NCBI RefSeq assembly: GCF_021347895.1
Contig: NC_067136.1
Location: 2,315,970-2,379,969 of the forward strand
Direction of reading: 5' to 3'
Source of the DNA: Acanthochromis polyacanthus
Lineage: Eukaryota; Chordata; Actinopteri; Pomacentridae
Length of the DNA: 64,000 bases
Positions 17,031 through 28,826 of this stretch are shown here, piece after piece. A program made the translations under genes and the position numbers. The notes beneath the pieces were generated by a model. That model did not search any database. It was given only the letters and a program-made list of their open reading frames with translations, and had not been told where the DNA came from. The first letter of the stretch is position 1, and each line of letters opens with the position of its first letter.

Positions 17031-18300
17031 ATGATGTATGCTGAGACTAACCTGTTAAATGATAGAATATTGAGGCTTATTTGTTCTGTCGTTTTGTTAT
17101 GTTTGGAGTGTTTGGATTGTCCTGTTCGTCCATGTGTGCACAATGTTTGCATGTTTCTCCTCCAGAGATGGTGGGAGCCATAAATCTGTTATTCTGAGGT
17201 TCAGGGCTCAAAACTGTGGAAAACCAGTGGTACAGAAAACAACTTGTTTCTTGTCCAGTGTTTCCTCAGTGACTGATGAAGAGCTTTATGTTAGGGTGAG
17301 AGAGAGAGAGAACCCGGGCAGAGAGCACACAGAGGAGGCAGAACTGGAACAAAACGGGTTTAATGTGTTCAGGAGAATACAAAGCGAGGAGTGAGGGGAG
17401 CTAGTGATGAGGGGTTGAGGGAATAACCAGGGGAGGGTGAGTGACAGGGACCAGCGGCTGGGAAGGCTTCTGGGAGGGGGAGAGTTGGTGGCAGAGAGTG
17501 GGCAGGAGGCAGCGGTTCCAGGGGGGGTGAGAAGCCGGGTGTTTTGGGAGGTCAGGATGGATCAGCTGGATGTCTTCAGGAACACGGTACATGAAGGGGA
17601 TTCCGAGAAGGGTGAGGGGAACCGGCAGGACTGGGGGGAATCCGGGCAGCAGGATCGACGGATGCAGGAGCAGAGTTTATGATCTGGCAGGGGATGGAAG
17701 GTGAGACCGGTCTTTATTGCAGTGGTGATTGTACAGGTGTGTCGAGTCACAGCTGCCCAGGATTCAGTGGATGATTGATTGTTAAGCAGAGTCAGCCGTG
17801 GAGAACCGCTCCACCCTGCAGCAGAAGGAGAGGGAGAGGAAGAAAGAGAGAGAGGGAGGAGGAGGAGGGGTGTGAGGTGGGGGCTGAGGAGGAGGAGGTC
17901 CTGACACTTTATGGACGACACATCCATAATGTTTGTCTTTGGACTCATTTTAAATGTATTTTCTTTTGTCTCTACATGTATCCCAAAAGAGAGTCACATA
18001 TCACCTCATGTTAGTGAACTGGTTTAAACAGGTGAGGACAGGTGGATTTACATCTGGTTTGCATTGATCAACAAAGCATGGAACCACAGTCTGTGACCTG
18101 AAGTGACCTTTTTGTTACACAACTATCACAGTTACCTTCATTTGGACCACTTTGTGCTATGAAACATTTTCCATCACTGTGGTTTGACGACTATTTAAAT
18201 TTGTCCTCTGAAGAAAGACGACATAATGTGGAACACTTTCATTACCACCACTAGTTGATGTGGTGTTCCTTCAAGTATAAGGTCAGTGGTGAGGACAGTC
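17030..18300. repeat. local repeat unit R, copy 1 (interrupted by an LTR)
   Basis: Blocks such as GTGTTTCCTCAGTGACTGAT, ACATCTGGTTTGCATTGATC and AGACGACATAATGTGGAAC recur in the same order at 18543-18950, 21390-21780 and 38780-39230. Copy 1 is split by the LTR at 17289-17906; outside it the unit runs on from GAAGAGCTTTA to the downstream block. Copies 3 and 4 form the left edge of the lectin-gene duplication. No coding potential is evident. Confidence 0.8.
17289..17906 (-). mobile_element. solo LTR (family L1TR), perfect CTTTA target duplication
   Basis: Read on the minus strand it begins TGTCAGGACCTCC and ends CCCTAACA. CTTTA lies immediately on both sides (17284-17288 and 17907-17911), a perfect 5-bp duplication, so the boundaries are firm. 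The plus strand is strongly purine-rich. On the minus strand an AATAAAG box sits in mid-LTR and a TTAAA polyadenylation-like box near the end. The same LTR family, longer, sits in the lectin introns at 22780-23494 and 40233-40950. No internal retroelement genes adjoin it. The name L1TR is only a local label. Confidence 0.85.
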
Positions 18301-18542
18301 TGAAGAGCAGGTCAAAAACAAGAATCTGGAGGGTCCACTCCAGAGGACGACAACTGAGATGGAACCTGTCAGGAAGACAGTGGTGGAAACAGAACCCCTC
18401 ATAATGACCTACTTCACCTGTTGTCATCACAACCTAAGGCCAGATAAACAAATTAGAATGTAAATGCTGATTGTTGTTGCACAAAGACAGACATGAGGTG
18501 AATCTGGATGTTTACTCAGTTCTATAGTTTACACACAGATGT

Positions 18543-18950
18543 TACTTTAAATGATGTATGCTGAGACTAAGCTCTGCTAAATTACAGAATATTGAGGCTG
18601 TGAGGCTTATTTGTTCTGTCGCTTTGTTGATATGTTTGGAGTGTTTGGATTGTCCTGTTAGTCCATGTGGGCACAAAGTTTGCATGTTTCACCTCCAGAG
18701 ATGGTGGGAGTCATAAATCTCTTCATTTTAAGGTTCAGGGCTCAAAATGTGGAAACCAGTGGTACAGAAAACAACTTGTTTCTTGTCCAGTGTTTCCTCA
18801 GTGACTGATGAAGACCCTTGTAGAATATAGATCCATCATGTTTGTCTTTGGACTCATTTTAAATGTATTTTCTTTTGTCTCTTCATGTATCCCGACTGGG
18901 AACCACCTCATGTCAGTGAACTGGTTGGCTCTGTATCTAGTTCTTGCCTG
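18543..18950. repeat. local repeat unit R, copy 2 (partial)
   Basis: It repeats the first half of copy 1 (ATGATGTATGCTGAGACTAA through CCTCAGTGACTGATGAAGA and the following TTTGTCTTTGGACTC block) and then diverges. It sits 1.5 kb from copy 1 in direct orientation. Confidence 0.75.
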
Positions 18951-19122
18951 CATAGGTATTACCTTCCATGGGTTAGTTCATTCTTGTAAATATTATTGTA
19001 TCATTATTTCTCCATCAGCCCTCTTGGGCCTCACCTGAGTTACTCTGTTTCTACGGTATCAGTTCCTATAAACTATTTCTGGTTGCAGTTTTCCGGTCAT
19101 CATTTGTAGTTCTTTGTATTTT

Positions 19123-19511
19123 TGTTACGGGCGTGGTGTTTTGAACCCAGAAGCTGCATAACAGACAGGCAGGTACTGAACAAAGGATTTAATATATTAA
19201 TTCAACAGAAAGCTCTCCATAAGGGAGGAACAAGGAACAAACAGAACGGGGATTTAACTGAACTAAGGGCGACGGACCAGACGGCCGTGGTGGGGGCTTA
19301 ACTAAACTAAACGGGGAGAGGTGACTCACATTGTCCAGGGGGGTCGGGAGATGAGGCAGGGACGGAGCCGATGAGAGCCGGTGGGGGGGCCGTGGCAGGG
19401 ACAGCGGGATAGGGAGAACCAGAGCAGACGGGGGGAGTCCAGAGTGGAGGGGGAGACGGAACAGGTGAGGGAGTACAGGACAGGTGGGGAACAGAGCTCG
19501 AGCAGACTGTG
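19123..19511 (-). mobile_element. LTR 3' fragment
   Basis: On the minus strand the segment ends CCACGCCCGTAACA, with an ATTAAA polyadenylation-like signal about 70 bases before the end and a C-rich body. That matches the 3' half of a TG...CA LTR. The upstream half is missing; at about 19512 it meets the tail of an L1-type LINE. Confidence 0.55.
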
Positions 19512-20640
19512 AAGGTGAATTTTTTTTATTTTCTATACATATATGGTCACTCAGAAGGTTTTTCCAGAATGCAATGTTTATGTTTGACCTAGATTTCCAG
19601 TTCATGAGGATAGTTTTCCTGGTGATGGTTAAGGCCACCAGAAGAATATTTGTGTTTGACTGCAGGGAGTTTAACAGAGAGAGGTCGCCCAGTAAACAGA
19701 GGGAGGGGATATGGGGATATGGCAGCTCATAAAGGCTGAAAGGAAGGATGGGACCATTTTCCAAAACTGTAAAGTGGGTGGACAGTGCCAGAGCGCGTGG
19801 ATTTAAGTGTCGGGTGTATTTTGAGTGCAGTTAGTACAAGTATGTGAAGAAAATCCCATTTTGAACAACCTGTGACCGCTGTAACGAGTTCTACGTAGAA
19901 TTTTGTATTGTATAAGCTGCAGGTTAGTATTTTTTGTCATGAAGTGTACATTTTGGCAGATTTATGTCCAGGAGGTGGCATCGAGAACAAGGCCTAGATC
20001 CTCTTCCCATTGGGAGGATGGGAGAGAAACGGATTTGTCTGACTGCAAAAGTAATGTGTAGATTTTTGAAAGACGTTTCTTGGCTGTTTTAATATTGACT
20101 CTGTCTGAGATTGGTGAGGGCAGATGTAAGTGGATAGCGGTGTTTTTAAATGCAACGGTTCTGGATGATTTCAGTTGGAGGTATTCCAAGAATGGTTTGC
20201 TCTCGATGCCATACTCCCGGACCAAAGAGGTAAATGAAAGCAGTTTATTGTGGTGGATTACGTGTTGTAAATGGGTGATGCTCTTTTCTGTCCATGTGGA
20301 GAGGTTCATTGTTTTTTTATTGCTGAGAAAGTCCGGGTTATTCCAAACTGGGGTGTGATCTGATGAGACCATGTTAATGTTCGTAATATTGTGGTACTTC
20401 CACCAGGCTGTCAGAGTCAGAGATATTGTCAGTGATTTGAAAAGAGGGTGTTTTAGGACTGATTGACTGAGGAATGGTAGGTCTGAGATTTGTAACGGGC
20501 TCCAGACAGATTGTTGGATGTCTAACCATACGGTATCTACGTTTGAGGATGAATCCATTGAGAATGTGTTGTAGTGTGTGTGTGTGTATACATGTCATTT
20601 ATATTTTTATTTATCTATTTCATTATTTTTTGGGGGGGGG
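19512..20640 (-). mobile_element. L1-type LINE, 3' fragment
   Basis: A 5'-truncated LINE in minus orientation. An A-rich tail lies at its left end (T-rich on the plus strand at 19519-19533). Its C-terminal ORF2 remnants are broken into frames including 19962-20558 and 19530-19764. The right end lies near a poly-G tract at 20632-20641. Target duplications were not recognised. Confidence 0.7.
19962..20558 (-). pseudogene. L1-type ORF2 C-terminal remnant
   Basis: About 198 codons of LINE ORF2 downstream of the reverse transcriptase. It contains the Trp-rich and Leu-rich stretches seen in fish L1/Tx1-like C-termini (for example SLTLTAWWKYHN, and WEEDLGL near the end). The next frame in the same orientation (19530-19764) continues with ALTITRKTILMNWKS, the usual C-terminal block of this group. 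The reverse-transcriptase core and endonuclease are missing. The corresponding region of the larger LINE at 28427-31526 (28827-29597) has the same WEEELGL-type block, supporting a common clade. Confidence 0.7.
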
Positions 20641-21400
20641 ACTGAAGAAGATGTTATAGAGGTGGTTTCAGTGGTACATTAGCTCACTCATTATTATGAA
20701 TTATAAAGGGGAGAGACGACATCAACAATAAGAATAATAACAATAAATGGTGAAAAATAAATCAACCATTTCTGTAAAGATTCATAAGTCTTAGAGTCTG
20801 GCCTGTTCCATCTTGTGTCCATGTTTTTAATGCACCACATCAGTCTGAAGGTTTTTAATTCACCTCACAGGACGAGGCATACATCCAAGGGAGGAAGAAG
20901 GGGAAACAAACAAACAAACAAACAACACAATCACAGAAGAGATAGGAGGCAGGATGTCGGTGAAAAATGCCAGACTCAATGTTTGACTGTTCCTTTGAAA
21001 TGTTTGTAATACTGTAATTCTTATTATACATTGAATACTAAATTGTTGCTGACTTTTCAAACCACCTGCAGTAATAAAACAACTACTGTTACGATATCAC
21101 TACCACAATCTCCCATTCTGTTTTGGTCTCTTTGTTTGTTTGTTTAGAATGTGATTTTAGCATGATATCATTATTATTGTTGTTATTATTACTGATACAG
21201 CTGCTGCTACTACGACTACTGCTGCTATTGTGATTATTACTGTTACTGCTACCTCCACTATTGCTATTATTATTACTGCTATTGTCACTATTACTATTAT
21301 TGCCATATTCTACCAGTATTACGATTATTATTGTAGTTGGCAGATGATATACCACTGTGGTCCAGTGGTCCAGAAAATAACATGTTTATTGTCCAGTGTT
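20641..21400. repeat. low-complexity and trinucleotide-rich DNA
   Basis: Contains a CAAA run (about 20908-20930), a TTTG run (21131-21145) and a 170-base ATT/ACT/GCT trinucleotide-like tract (about 21165-21335). No gene is visible; the Ser/Asn-rich frames here come from the triplet tract. Confidence 0.7.
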
Positions 21401-22446
21401 GTCTCAGTGACTGATGAAGAGCCTTATGTAATGTACATCCATAATGTTTGTCTCTGGGCTCATTTTTCATTCATGTTTTGTCTCTTCATGGATCCCAACA
21501 GGGAACCACATGCTAGCAAACTATTTGCATCAGGTGAGGACAGGTGGATTTACATCTGGTTTGCATTGATCAACAAAGCATGGAACCACAGTCTGTGACC
21601 TGAAGTGACCTTTTTGTTGAACAACTATCACAGTTACCTTCATTTGGACCACTTTGTGCTATGAAACATTTTCCATCACTGTGGTTGGACGACTATTTAA
21701 ATTTGTCCTCTGAAGAAAGACGACATAATGTGGAACTCTTTCATTACCACCACTAGTTGATGTGGTCGGCCTCCAAGTCCTCCCTACAATCAGCTGGTAA
21801 ATATGTGAGAATCCATCTCACTGACTTCAGTTCAGTACTCAATACCATCATCTATTGATGATTAAAAAGCTCCAACACCTACATCCTAGAATGAGACAGA
21901 CAACAACCAGTCAGATGGAATGGACAGAAAATAACCACAAAGACACACAATGTCAACAAATAGATGCAAAATGACCAAAATCTGACATAAAACGACAAGA
22001 ATTCAACACAAATGACCACATATAACTGTTAAATTGGCTAAATAGGTAAAAAGAATTACCAAATTGCATGTAAACGAACATAAAAGGATATAAAATGACT
22101 CTTAAGAGACACAATATGATGCCATGGGGAGACTTTTACACATCAATAGGGACAAAATGTTTTTAATCCATACATGCATCATCTGTAAATAACAAGTTAT
22201 TTCTTTAATAAATAACTAAATGTCATGACATGGGGCAGAGGGATCTCATTACTGCTGTCAGCAGATGAGATACTCATTGCTTTGCAAATCAAGGGAGGAA
22301 AATTTGTTTTAAGAGCAAGAAGCAAGTCCAAGACAAGGAGAAGAGAGAGGAAAGGGGGAACATGAAGACATTACTGCAGCTGTAATCTGGACAATCATTA
22401 GAATTCTGAGATTTAGATAAAGAGAGAAGAAGTGGAGAGTTTGGAG

Positions 22447-25400
22447 ATGTCACCAGCCTGCAGACCAGGTAAGAAATATGTTGAAGAACATAAGAAAAGC
22501 AGAAGAAAATGGATTTTAGTCTCTTCAGTGCATACAATAGGACAACAGATCAGACCCAGGTAGTATTTTTCTGATAAGTTCAGAAACAAACAACATCTTG
22601 TGTAACTTCAGAATGCTGGCATGTGCTGACAGGTTCTGATGAATGTGTTTTATCCTCAGGTGTTAACGGGGCCTTGCTGTGCATCGTCCTTTTATCAGGT
22701 CAGTCTGCATGTGTAGGATTCATGGTAAAAGTTGTTCTGCTACACACATATGTTTAGGAATGCTGGAATATTTTGATTTTGTTAGGGAGCGTGGGGGAGA
22801 ACCCGAGCAGAGAGCACACAGAGGAGGCAGAACTGGAACAGAAAAACAGATTTAATGTATGAAGGAGAACTCAAGGCTAGGAGTGAGGGGAAGCTAAGGA
22901 GGGATGAGGGTTTGGGAATAAACTGGAGGTGAGTGACGGGGATGGGGAAGGAGCGACGGCACCAGGGACCAGCAGCTGGGCAGGCGTCCAGGAGGGAGTG
23001 GGTTGGTGGTGGAGAGTGGGCAGGAGGCTTCGGTTCCAGGGGGGCGAGAAGCAGAGTGTTCTGGGAGTCAGGGTGGCTCGGCAGGGTGTCTCCGGAGGTT
23101 AGGTGATGGGTCGGGGATTCCGGGGAAGGTGGAACACAGACAGGGCTGGAGAGATCCGGGCAGCAGGAAGGACGAACTAGGAAAACAGGATTATTACAAA
23201 TATACCAGAAAGGTAGAAAGGCGTGTGGAAGAGCTAGACTTCAACTGACTGCAGGAGCAGAGTTTACGATCTGCCAGGGCATGGAGGGTGAGACCGCTTT
23301 TATTGCTGAGGTGATTATCAGGTGTGTGGAGTGGCAGCTGCCCAGGATTCTGTGGATGACAGATTAGAAGGTGGTGACAGCTGTGGAGAACAGATCTGCC
23401 CAGCAACAGAGGAGGAGGGAGAGCGAGAGGAAGGGAGAGAGAGAGGCCAGAGGAGGGAGGTGAGGTGGGGGATGGGGAGGAGGAGGCCCTGACACATTTT
23501 CATGTTTCAGCTACAAAAAACTGTGAAAACATCTGCAAATGTATGTCAAATAATTGTATTTTTGGTGTATTGAATACAGTGAAACTGTCATTTTATTCCC
23601 ATTTGTAAAACATCTGATTTCTGATGTCTGTTCTTGACGTCACTCTTTCCATTGACTTTTGAAGCAACTGTTGGATTTCTAACATGTTCCATGAAGAATC
23701 TGTCTCCTACCAACCCGATCATTTTAATGTTTGATGATTTTATATGTGAAGTATCTTTGAGTGTTTTGAAAAGCGCCGTACAAATAATATGTATTATTAT
23801 TGTTATCATTTCACCAACTTTAACCATGTGATACATCTAAAGATAGAGACAATTTTATGAAGACTCTTAAAAGAAAATGTGAATGAATGCATGTTTGTAG
23901 CATCAAACATTTCAGCAGAACAAAATGGTTTAATAAGGAGAGCAAACCTCAGACATGTGGATGATGTAAATATGACACGTTTGCTTCATTTACGACCATT
24001 TTCAGTCCACAGCAGTCATTGGTGTCCAACCTGTGGGTGTGTTTGATCCACATCTGTCTTATTATTGTTTTTATGTCACATTCATGTGATCATTTGACTT
24101 GTTGACATCAGGACCATGACAGTCCTGACCTCAACAAACAAGTCATTTTAACCCAAACTCAAAGGTTAAAGTGCTTATTTTACCCAAAACAACAAACTTT
24201 AAACCTTAATGTGAATGATTTGTTAACTGCAGCACAGAGAAACAGTCACTGCTACAAATTATGTCACATTCAGGGTGAAAAATGTGTCTTTTTCAGGGCT
24301 CTGTTCAGGCCTTCATCAATACCAACTCATTGATGAACCAAAGACCTGGAGTGAAGCCCAACAGTACTGCAGAGAAAAGTTCACTGACCTGGCTACTGTG
24401 GACAACATGGAAGACGTGGATCAACTGATTGCAGCTGCTGGCAGTGGCTACAGTGGTAAAGTATGGATTGGCCTGTATGACAATTCTAGCAGCTGGGCGT
24501 GGTCGAGGACAGATGACGGCTACTACGGAACCAACAATCAGCTGTTTCTCAAGTGGGACAGTGGTAGACCAAATAAACGCAGAGATGAGTGGAAGATATG
24601 TGCTATTGTATTTAAAGGTCTGTTGCGAGATCAGTTATGCTCTGACCAACGCCCATTTGTCTGCTACGACAATTCAAACAGTGAGTAAAACGTTACTTCT
24701 TGTGGTTTCTGTGATCCAGTAACATGTAGTGCATTTTCCAGACTGTGGTATAATTATTTCTTCAAGTGTGTGTTTAGGCCCCAAAACAGGAAATGAACGG
24801 CAGCTTTGACTGTTTTATTTGTCTTGTAAAGATGTAACTCACATGTGAAGACTTGACACTTTTCTCCATTTGATTTCATTCAGACTGGATTTGAAAATTG
24901 TTGGTCAGAATAAAGTGCTTTTGTGTGCAAATGAATCTGACTGAACTTTCAAAATTCTTGCCAGCTTCTTCTCCTCCAAGATATGTCTTCAAGTCCTGGT
25001 GGAACCTGACGTGGGAGGGAGCTCAGAGCTACTGCAGGAAGTTCCACACAGACCTGGCCTCCATCAGGAATGAAGAAGAGATGACACTGGTCCAGAAGGC
25101 CATATCAGGAAAGTGGGGTGCATCCGTTTGTCTGTCCAGAAGAACCTGGTACTCTTGGTCAGACGGCACAGAGCATGAATTCAAAAACTTCCTGACTGGA
25201 CACCCATTAGGTCAAACTGGAGACTGTGCTACCAGTGTGATCGGTGCTACTGATGCTGGAAAGTGGGTGGAAGATCACTGTGACCAAAAACGTCCTTTCA
25301 TGTGCCACTACGGTGAGTTGTCTTCAAACAAACTCACACTGACTGTGCTGCACTGACACTCATGTCTATTTTTCATGAATCTGTATTTCCATTTTGTCCA

Positions 25401-25725
25401 CAGAGAAAAAGCAGCAGCTTCGGATCAAGCTGAGGGTTCTGAAATCCACAATGGACCTGAATGACCCCGCTGTGACGGAGGCCATCCTGAAACTGGTCAG
25501 TGTGAGATGAGATAGTTTCATGTTAACATTTAAATTTAAGAGGACATCAATCTGTAAGAACAAGAAGAAGAATCAAAATCTTTTCTTTCTGCTCATGAAC
25601 TTGTTTTTCAGCTGGAGAAGAAGCTGAAAGAGAAAGGGATCACAGCAGGGTTCAAACTTAGATGGGTCAAGAAGCCTGACAACACCATCTTTGAGGAAGA
25701 GAAGGAAGAGAAGGATGAACTGTAA
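22447..25725 (+). CDS. secreted two-CTLD lectin-like protein with KDEL C-terminus, copy 1
   Basis: Six coding exons with GT/AG borders: 22447-22468, 22660-22698, 24297-24680, 24965-25312, 25404-25495 and 25612-25725, giving 332 residues. Residues 1-25 form a signal peptide (ALLCIVLLSG core). CTLD1 (about 26-147) has WIGL at 77-80 and cysteines 45, 122, 135, 143. CTLD2 (about 152-264) has cysteines 172, 236, 254, 262 plus an unpaired Cys204. The tail (265-332) is charged and ends KDEL, the ER-retrieval signal. The canonical sugar/calcium motifs are absent: GRPN stands in for EPN in CTLD1 and GHPL in CTLD2, and WND is not conserved. Sequons are at Asn83 and Asn162. The ATG was chosen because it gives a phase-1 join into the hydrophobic core. 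A polyadenylation signal lies at 25801. It resembles fish mannose-receptor-like/CLEC20A-type lectins; ligand unknown. Confidence 0.88.
22780..23494 (-). mobile_element. solo LTR in lectin intron 2, copy 1
   Basis: Same family as 17289-17906: minus strand begins TGTCAGGGCC and ends CCCTAACA, with AATAAAAG mid-way and ATTAAA near the end. Flanks GATTT (22775-22779) and CATTT (23495-23499) agree in four of five bases, an aged target duplication. It lies opposite to the gene's transcription. The counterpart at 40233-40950 occupies the same intron position, so insertion predates the segmental duplication. Confidence 0.85.
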
Positions 25726-25800
25726 ACTGTATTTACAGGATATCTTTCATTTGTTTTACTTTGAAGGTTCATGTTTTAGGTTGACATGTTAGAGCCAACT

Positions 25801-25806
25801 AATAAA
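25801..25806 (+). terminator. polyadenylation signal, lectin copy 1
   Basis: AATAAA 76 bases after the lectin stop codon, followed by a T/G-rich stretch. A second AATAAA near 26629 could serve a longer transcript. Confidence 0.6.
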
Positions 25807-26265
25807 TATCAAACTGTCATGTGAGACATTTATTGTTTTGGAGTAGAGCAGAGTCAATTGTTCAGAAAACTGAACAAATATCTTATTTATCCTGTTGCTG
25901 TGTTGATACATTAATGGTAGGGCAGATTTACAGCTGATTTTATGCAACATACATGTGGAAATCTACACGTTTAAACTCTGAAAACTTTCTCATGTGAAAA
26001 TGTTGTAATGAACTGCAGAGACATCAGCGTATCCCTGTAAAGCTGGATTCATTTATAGAGCATGTTGTTGGAGATTTCAGAGTGATGTGTGATGTATTAG
26101 GATTTAATATTGTAGCTTTGTAAGAAAATCTCTGAGGTCATGAGAGTTGTGAAGGAAAAATGACTCTTTCCCCTTTCTAAGGTCATAATGGCCTTTAGAC
26201 AGACAGACACTGCAGGAGATCAGATATCGTCTATTGTGATGTGACTAAGCAGACCAGTTGTCTCC

Positions 26266-26472
26266 ATGTTGGTCTGTAATCTAAATCTGACCTTCTCCCA
26301 ACTCCAATATAAAGCCAAAGATCAGAGAGAATCCTCAGAAGTGCTGCTGGCATTGCTTGCATGTACTGCTGCTCTGTTGGTGTCACTTCTCCTGATATCA
26401 GTAAACATTACTCACAACCTAAGTCATCTGAGTCTCCAGTGTGTCTCTCTGGATCTGCCTCCACATCACTGA
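26266..26472 (+). other. 68-codon frame with one membrane helix, copy 1 (unknown)
   Basis: An ATG frame about 540 bases after the lectin stop codon. It has a QLQYKAKDQ segment, then a hydrophobic helix (LLALLACTAALLVSLLLISV) followed by an NIT sequon. Short cytoplasmic Tyr-containing stretch, helix, glycosylated stalk is the N-terminal layout of type II membrane lectins. No lectin domain follows in the next kilobases. The second copy (43719-43925) encodes the same residues. It may be an orphan first exon or merely 3' untranslated sequence of the lectin gene. At this divergence, frame conservation is weak evidence. Confidence 0.3.
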
Positions 26473-26639
26473 ACTTCAGCAACAAGAGTTCAGTGAATGT
26501 TCTTCATTGTGTGGTTTTTAAATATCTACAGATCTGTAGCTGACTTGTATCTGTTCTTTGTGTTAAAACTGTTTTTGCAACTGTAATCATCATAAAGATT
26601 TCTGTTCATTATACTGGTTTGGTTTTCAATAAAGTTTTC

Positions 26640-28079
26640 TGACAACAAAAATTATCACCAGTTGTATCCTTTAAAATGTAAATGAGACATTTCAGTTTAA
26701 TCTGAATCTTTATTTAAATATCCAGTCATGCTTTAAACCCACAACTCTTTCTAAACCTGCTTCTGAACCAGCTGAGCTGCTACATGAACTCTGGCATGAA
26801 GGAAAATATTTACAATCAGATGTAATGAGTAATAAAAATAAATACAACAAAATATTCATGTGTGAAAATTAAAATGTAGTTCACTTCACAGTTTACTATC
26901 TGGTTGAAATGAAGACTGAATGGTTAGAAACTTATTCTCATGATCTCTTTGGTTTATGAAAAGACAAAGAACATATTCTGAAAAAAAATCCTTCATGTTG
27001 TAAAATTTCCTAAATTTCCCTCGATGTTGTCGTGTAAGTCTGACCAGGTGAACTAAACTGACATCATCTGTGAGTTAAAGAGTAAATTCCACAAGTGTGT
27101 CAGGATGAAATGTGAAGGTTGAATTTGAACTAAACCTGGAATCATTTCTTGCAGTGTTCTGACTGCTCCACTTGGTGGCGATAAAGAACAAGAAAAACAA
27201 ACACCTCTGATCCTGTAATGAGTGGAAACACTCCATCCTGTTTCTCTGACAGGTCAAGGAAGGACAGAGATTCAGATTGTCTTGAAACAAAACTGTCACA
27301 GGTTTGTGGAGAACCCAGATGTAGAAACTAATGAGGTGGAGGAGATCAGAGACTTAGTGAAGAAGGTGTTGATTTAGGAAAGTGAATTCCAAAGTATGCT
27401 TGGTTGTCTGTCTGTGTGACCCTTTGATGGACTGAGATCTGTCCAGGTGTCCCCTGTCTTCACCCTAAGTCAGCTGGGATAAACTCCAGCCCTCCTGAGA
27501 CCCCACATAGGATAAGACGATGGATAGATAATGGATGGATGGAATTACAAGGTGAAATCCAAGTGCAGCCAGCAGAAACAGACAAGACAACCAATTAGCA
27601 AGGAGAGGTGACTAAACGAACTAAACAAAGTGCGACGTGAACTAGGGAGGCTGAATTCAGAAAACCAAGACACCATAAAACATACAAGAGACAAACAACT
27701 GAGACAACATACATGGAGCAAAGACACAGCGCAAAGAATTGATGAAGAAAATGAATTTCTAGAGGAGCTGGGAGATGAGGACAAACACTAAACACATACA
27801 GGTTCACACAGGAGAAGACACAACATTAATTAGCGGCTAGGCTAGGATGTAGAGCTGAGGCTGAACAAACCAGGTAAGACAAGGCTGGGAGAGCTACAGG
27901 GAACATGGAAAAGAGAACACAAGGACTGGTAGAGATGGAAGAAACAACACAGACCAACTCTAGGTTAAAGGCTAAGCAAAACTACACAGTCTGAAGGGCA
28001 GAACAAAGACCAAAATATCTGGTGGGACCACTGTGGAGGGCATCAATGAGATGGAACATGTTGGAGGACCAAGTGGGAA
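26640..28079. other. no gene recognised (duplicated noncoding DNA)
   Basis: Noncoding part of the segmental duplication. The empty site of the copy-2 SINE is at 26963-26974. Ser/Cys-rich minus frames at 27545-27807 recur unchanged in copy 2 and have no recognised domain. Confidence 0.5.
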
Positions 28080-28410
28080 GCTGGCCGCCACCTTTTGATG
28101 GTGAAGAAAACTGAACTCACTGACATCTTGACTTATTTGCAATTTCTCTGTGGGAAAAACTTACATTTTGAAGTGTTCTGATGGTCTGTCTCTCTTCTGT
28201 TGTTAACAGCCTTTTTCTCTCCATTTTTATGGCAACACTCTACTATCTGCAGTACAATACTGTTTAAACAACGCTCTGGAGGGTCTGATGCCACGGTGTG
28301 TTCCAGCACTATTTTTTTGCAGACAGAGGTGTTGGAAGTAACCTAGAAAAATTGGGGCATCTGTAGGGTTTGGTAGCACCAACTTTCAAGGTTTGATCAA
28401 CCTCAATCAC
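28080..28410 (-). pseudogene. Tc1-like transposase 5' relic, copy 1
   Basis: On the minus strand an ATG-led segment starting near 28230 matches the helix-turn-helix start of the Tc1 relic at 63286 (MERK..., TEERQTIRT..., REIA). Upstream noncoding sequence is also shared. The frame decays within about 40 codons and the catalytic region is absent. The same relic is at 46085-46437 in the duplicated segment. Confidence 0.65.
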
Positions 28411-28826
28411 TGCAGAACAGTTTTAAATATTTTTATTAGGGAAGCAAGAAACGGGTTCACTCAAGTATGCCAAATTGTACAAAAAAAGGTTCCCTTGAAC
28501 TTTTCCATAAATATATATACACACAACATAAAAAGGTGAGAACTAACATTACAGGACAATCAAATCAAATTAATATAAAAAGCAATAATATGGTCGACAA
28601 CAGACCAAACTTAATTAAAAAATACTAAAATAAAATAAATAATAGTAAAAATTATAAAACAAGCAAGTCCACCCACCCTCCCAGCCCTGAGGTATGCTGC
28701 CCAATAATACAGTCATGATTAATTTATATCGATGTTGATTGTGTGACTAACAATCTATTTTCCTTTTAAAAAGGTGATTAATGGTCTCCAGATCTTTGTG
28801 TATTCCTCCAGTCTGTCACCAAGGAT

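Noticed and set aside
17437..17682. Frames within the purine-rich LTR (also 23003-23248 and 40456-40701)
   Set aside because: They lie wholly inside solo LTRs; identity between the last two simply reflects the segmental duplication.
24898..25356. Lectin exon 4 as a separate intronless gene starting near 24898
   Set aside because: A clear acceptor at 24964 and matching phase-1 joins show it is an internal exon; the extra residues are intron readthrough.
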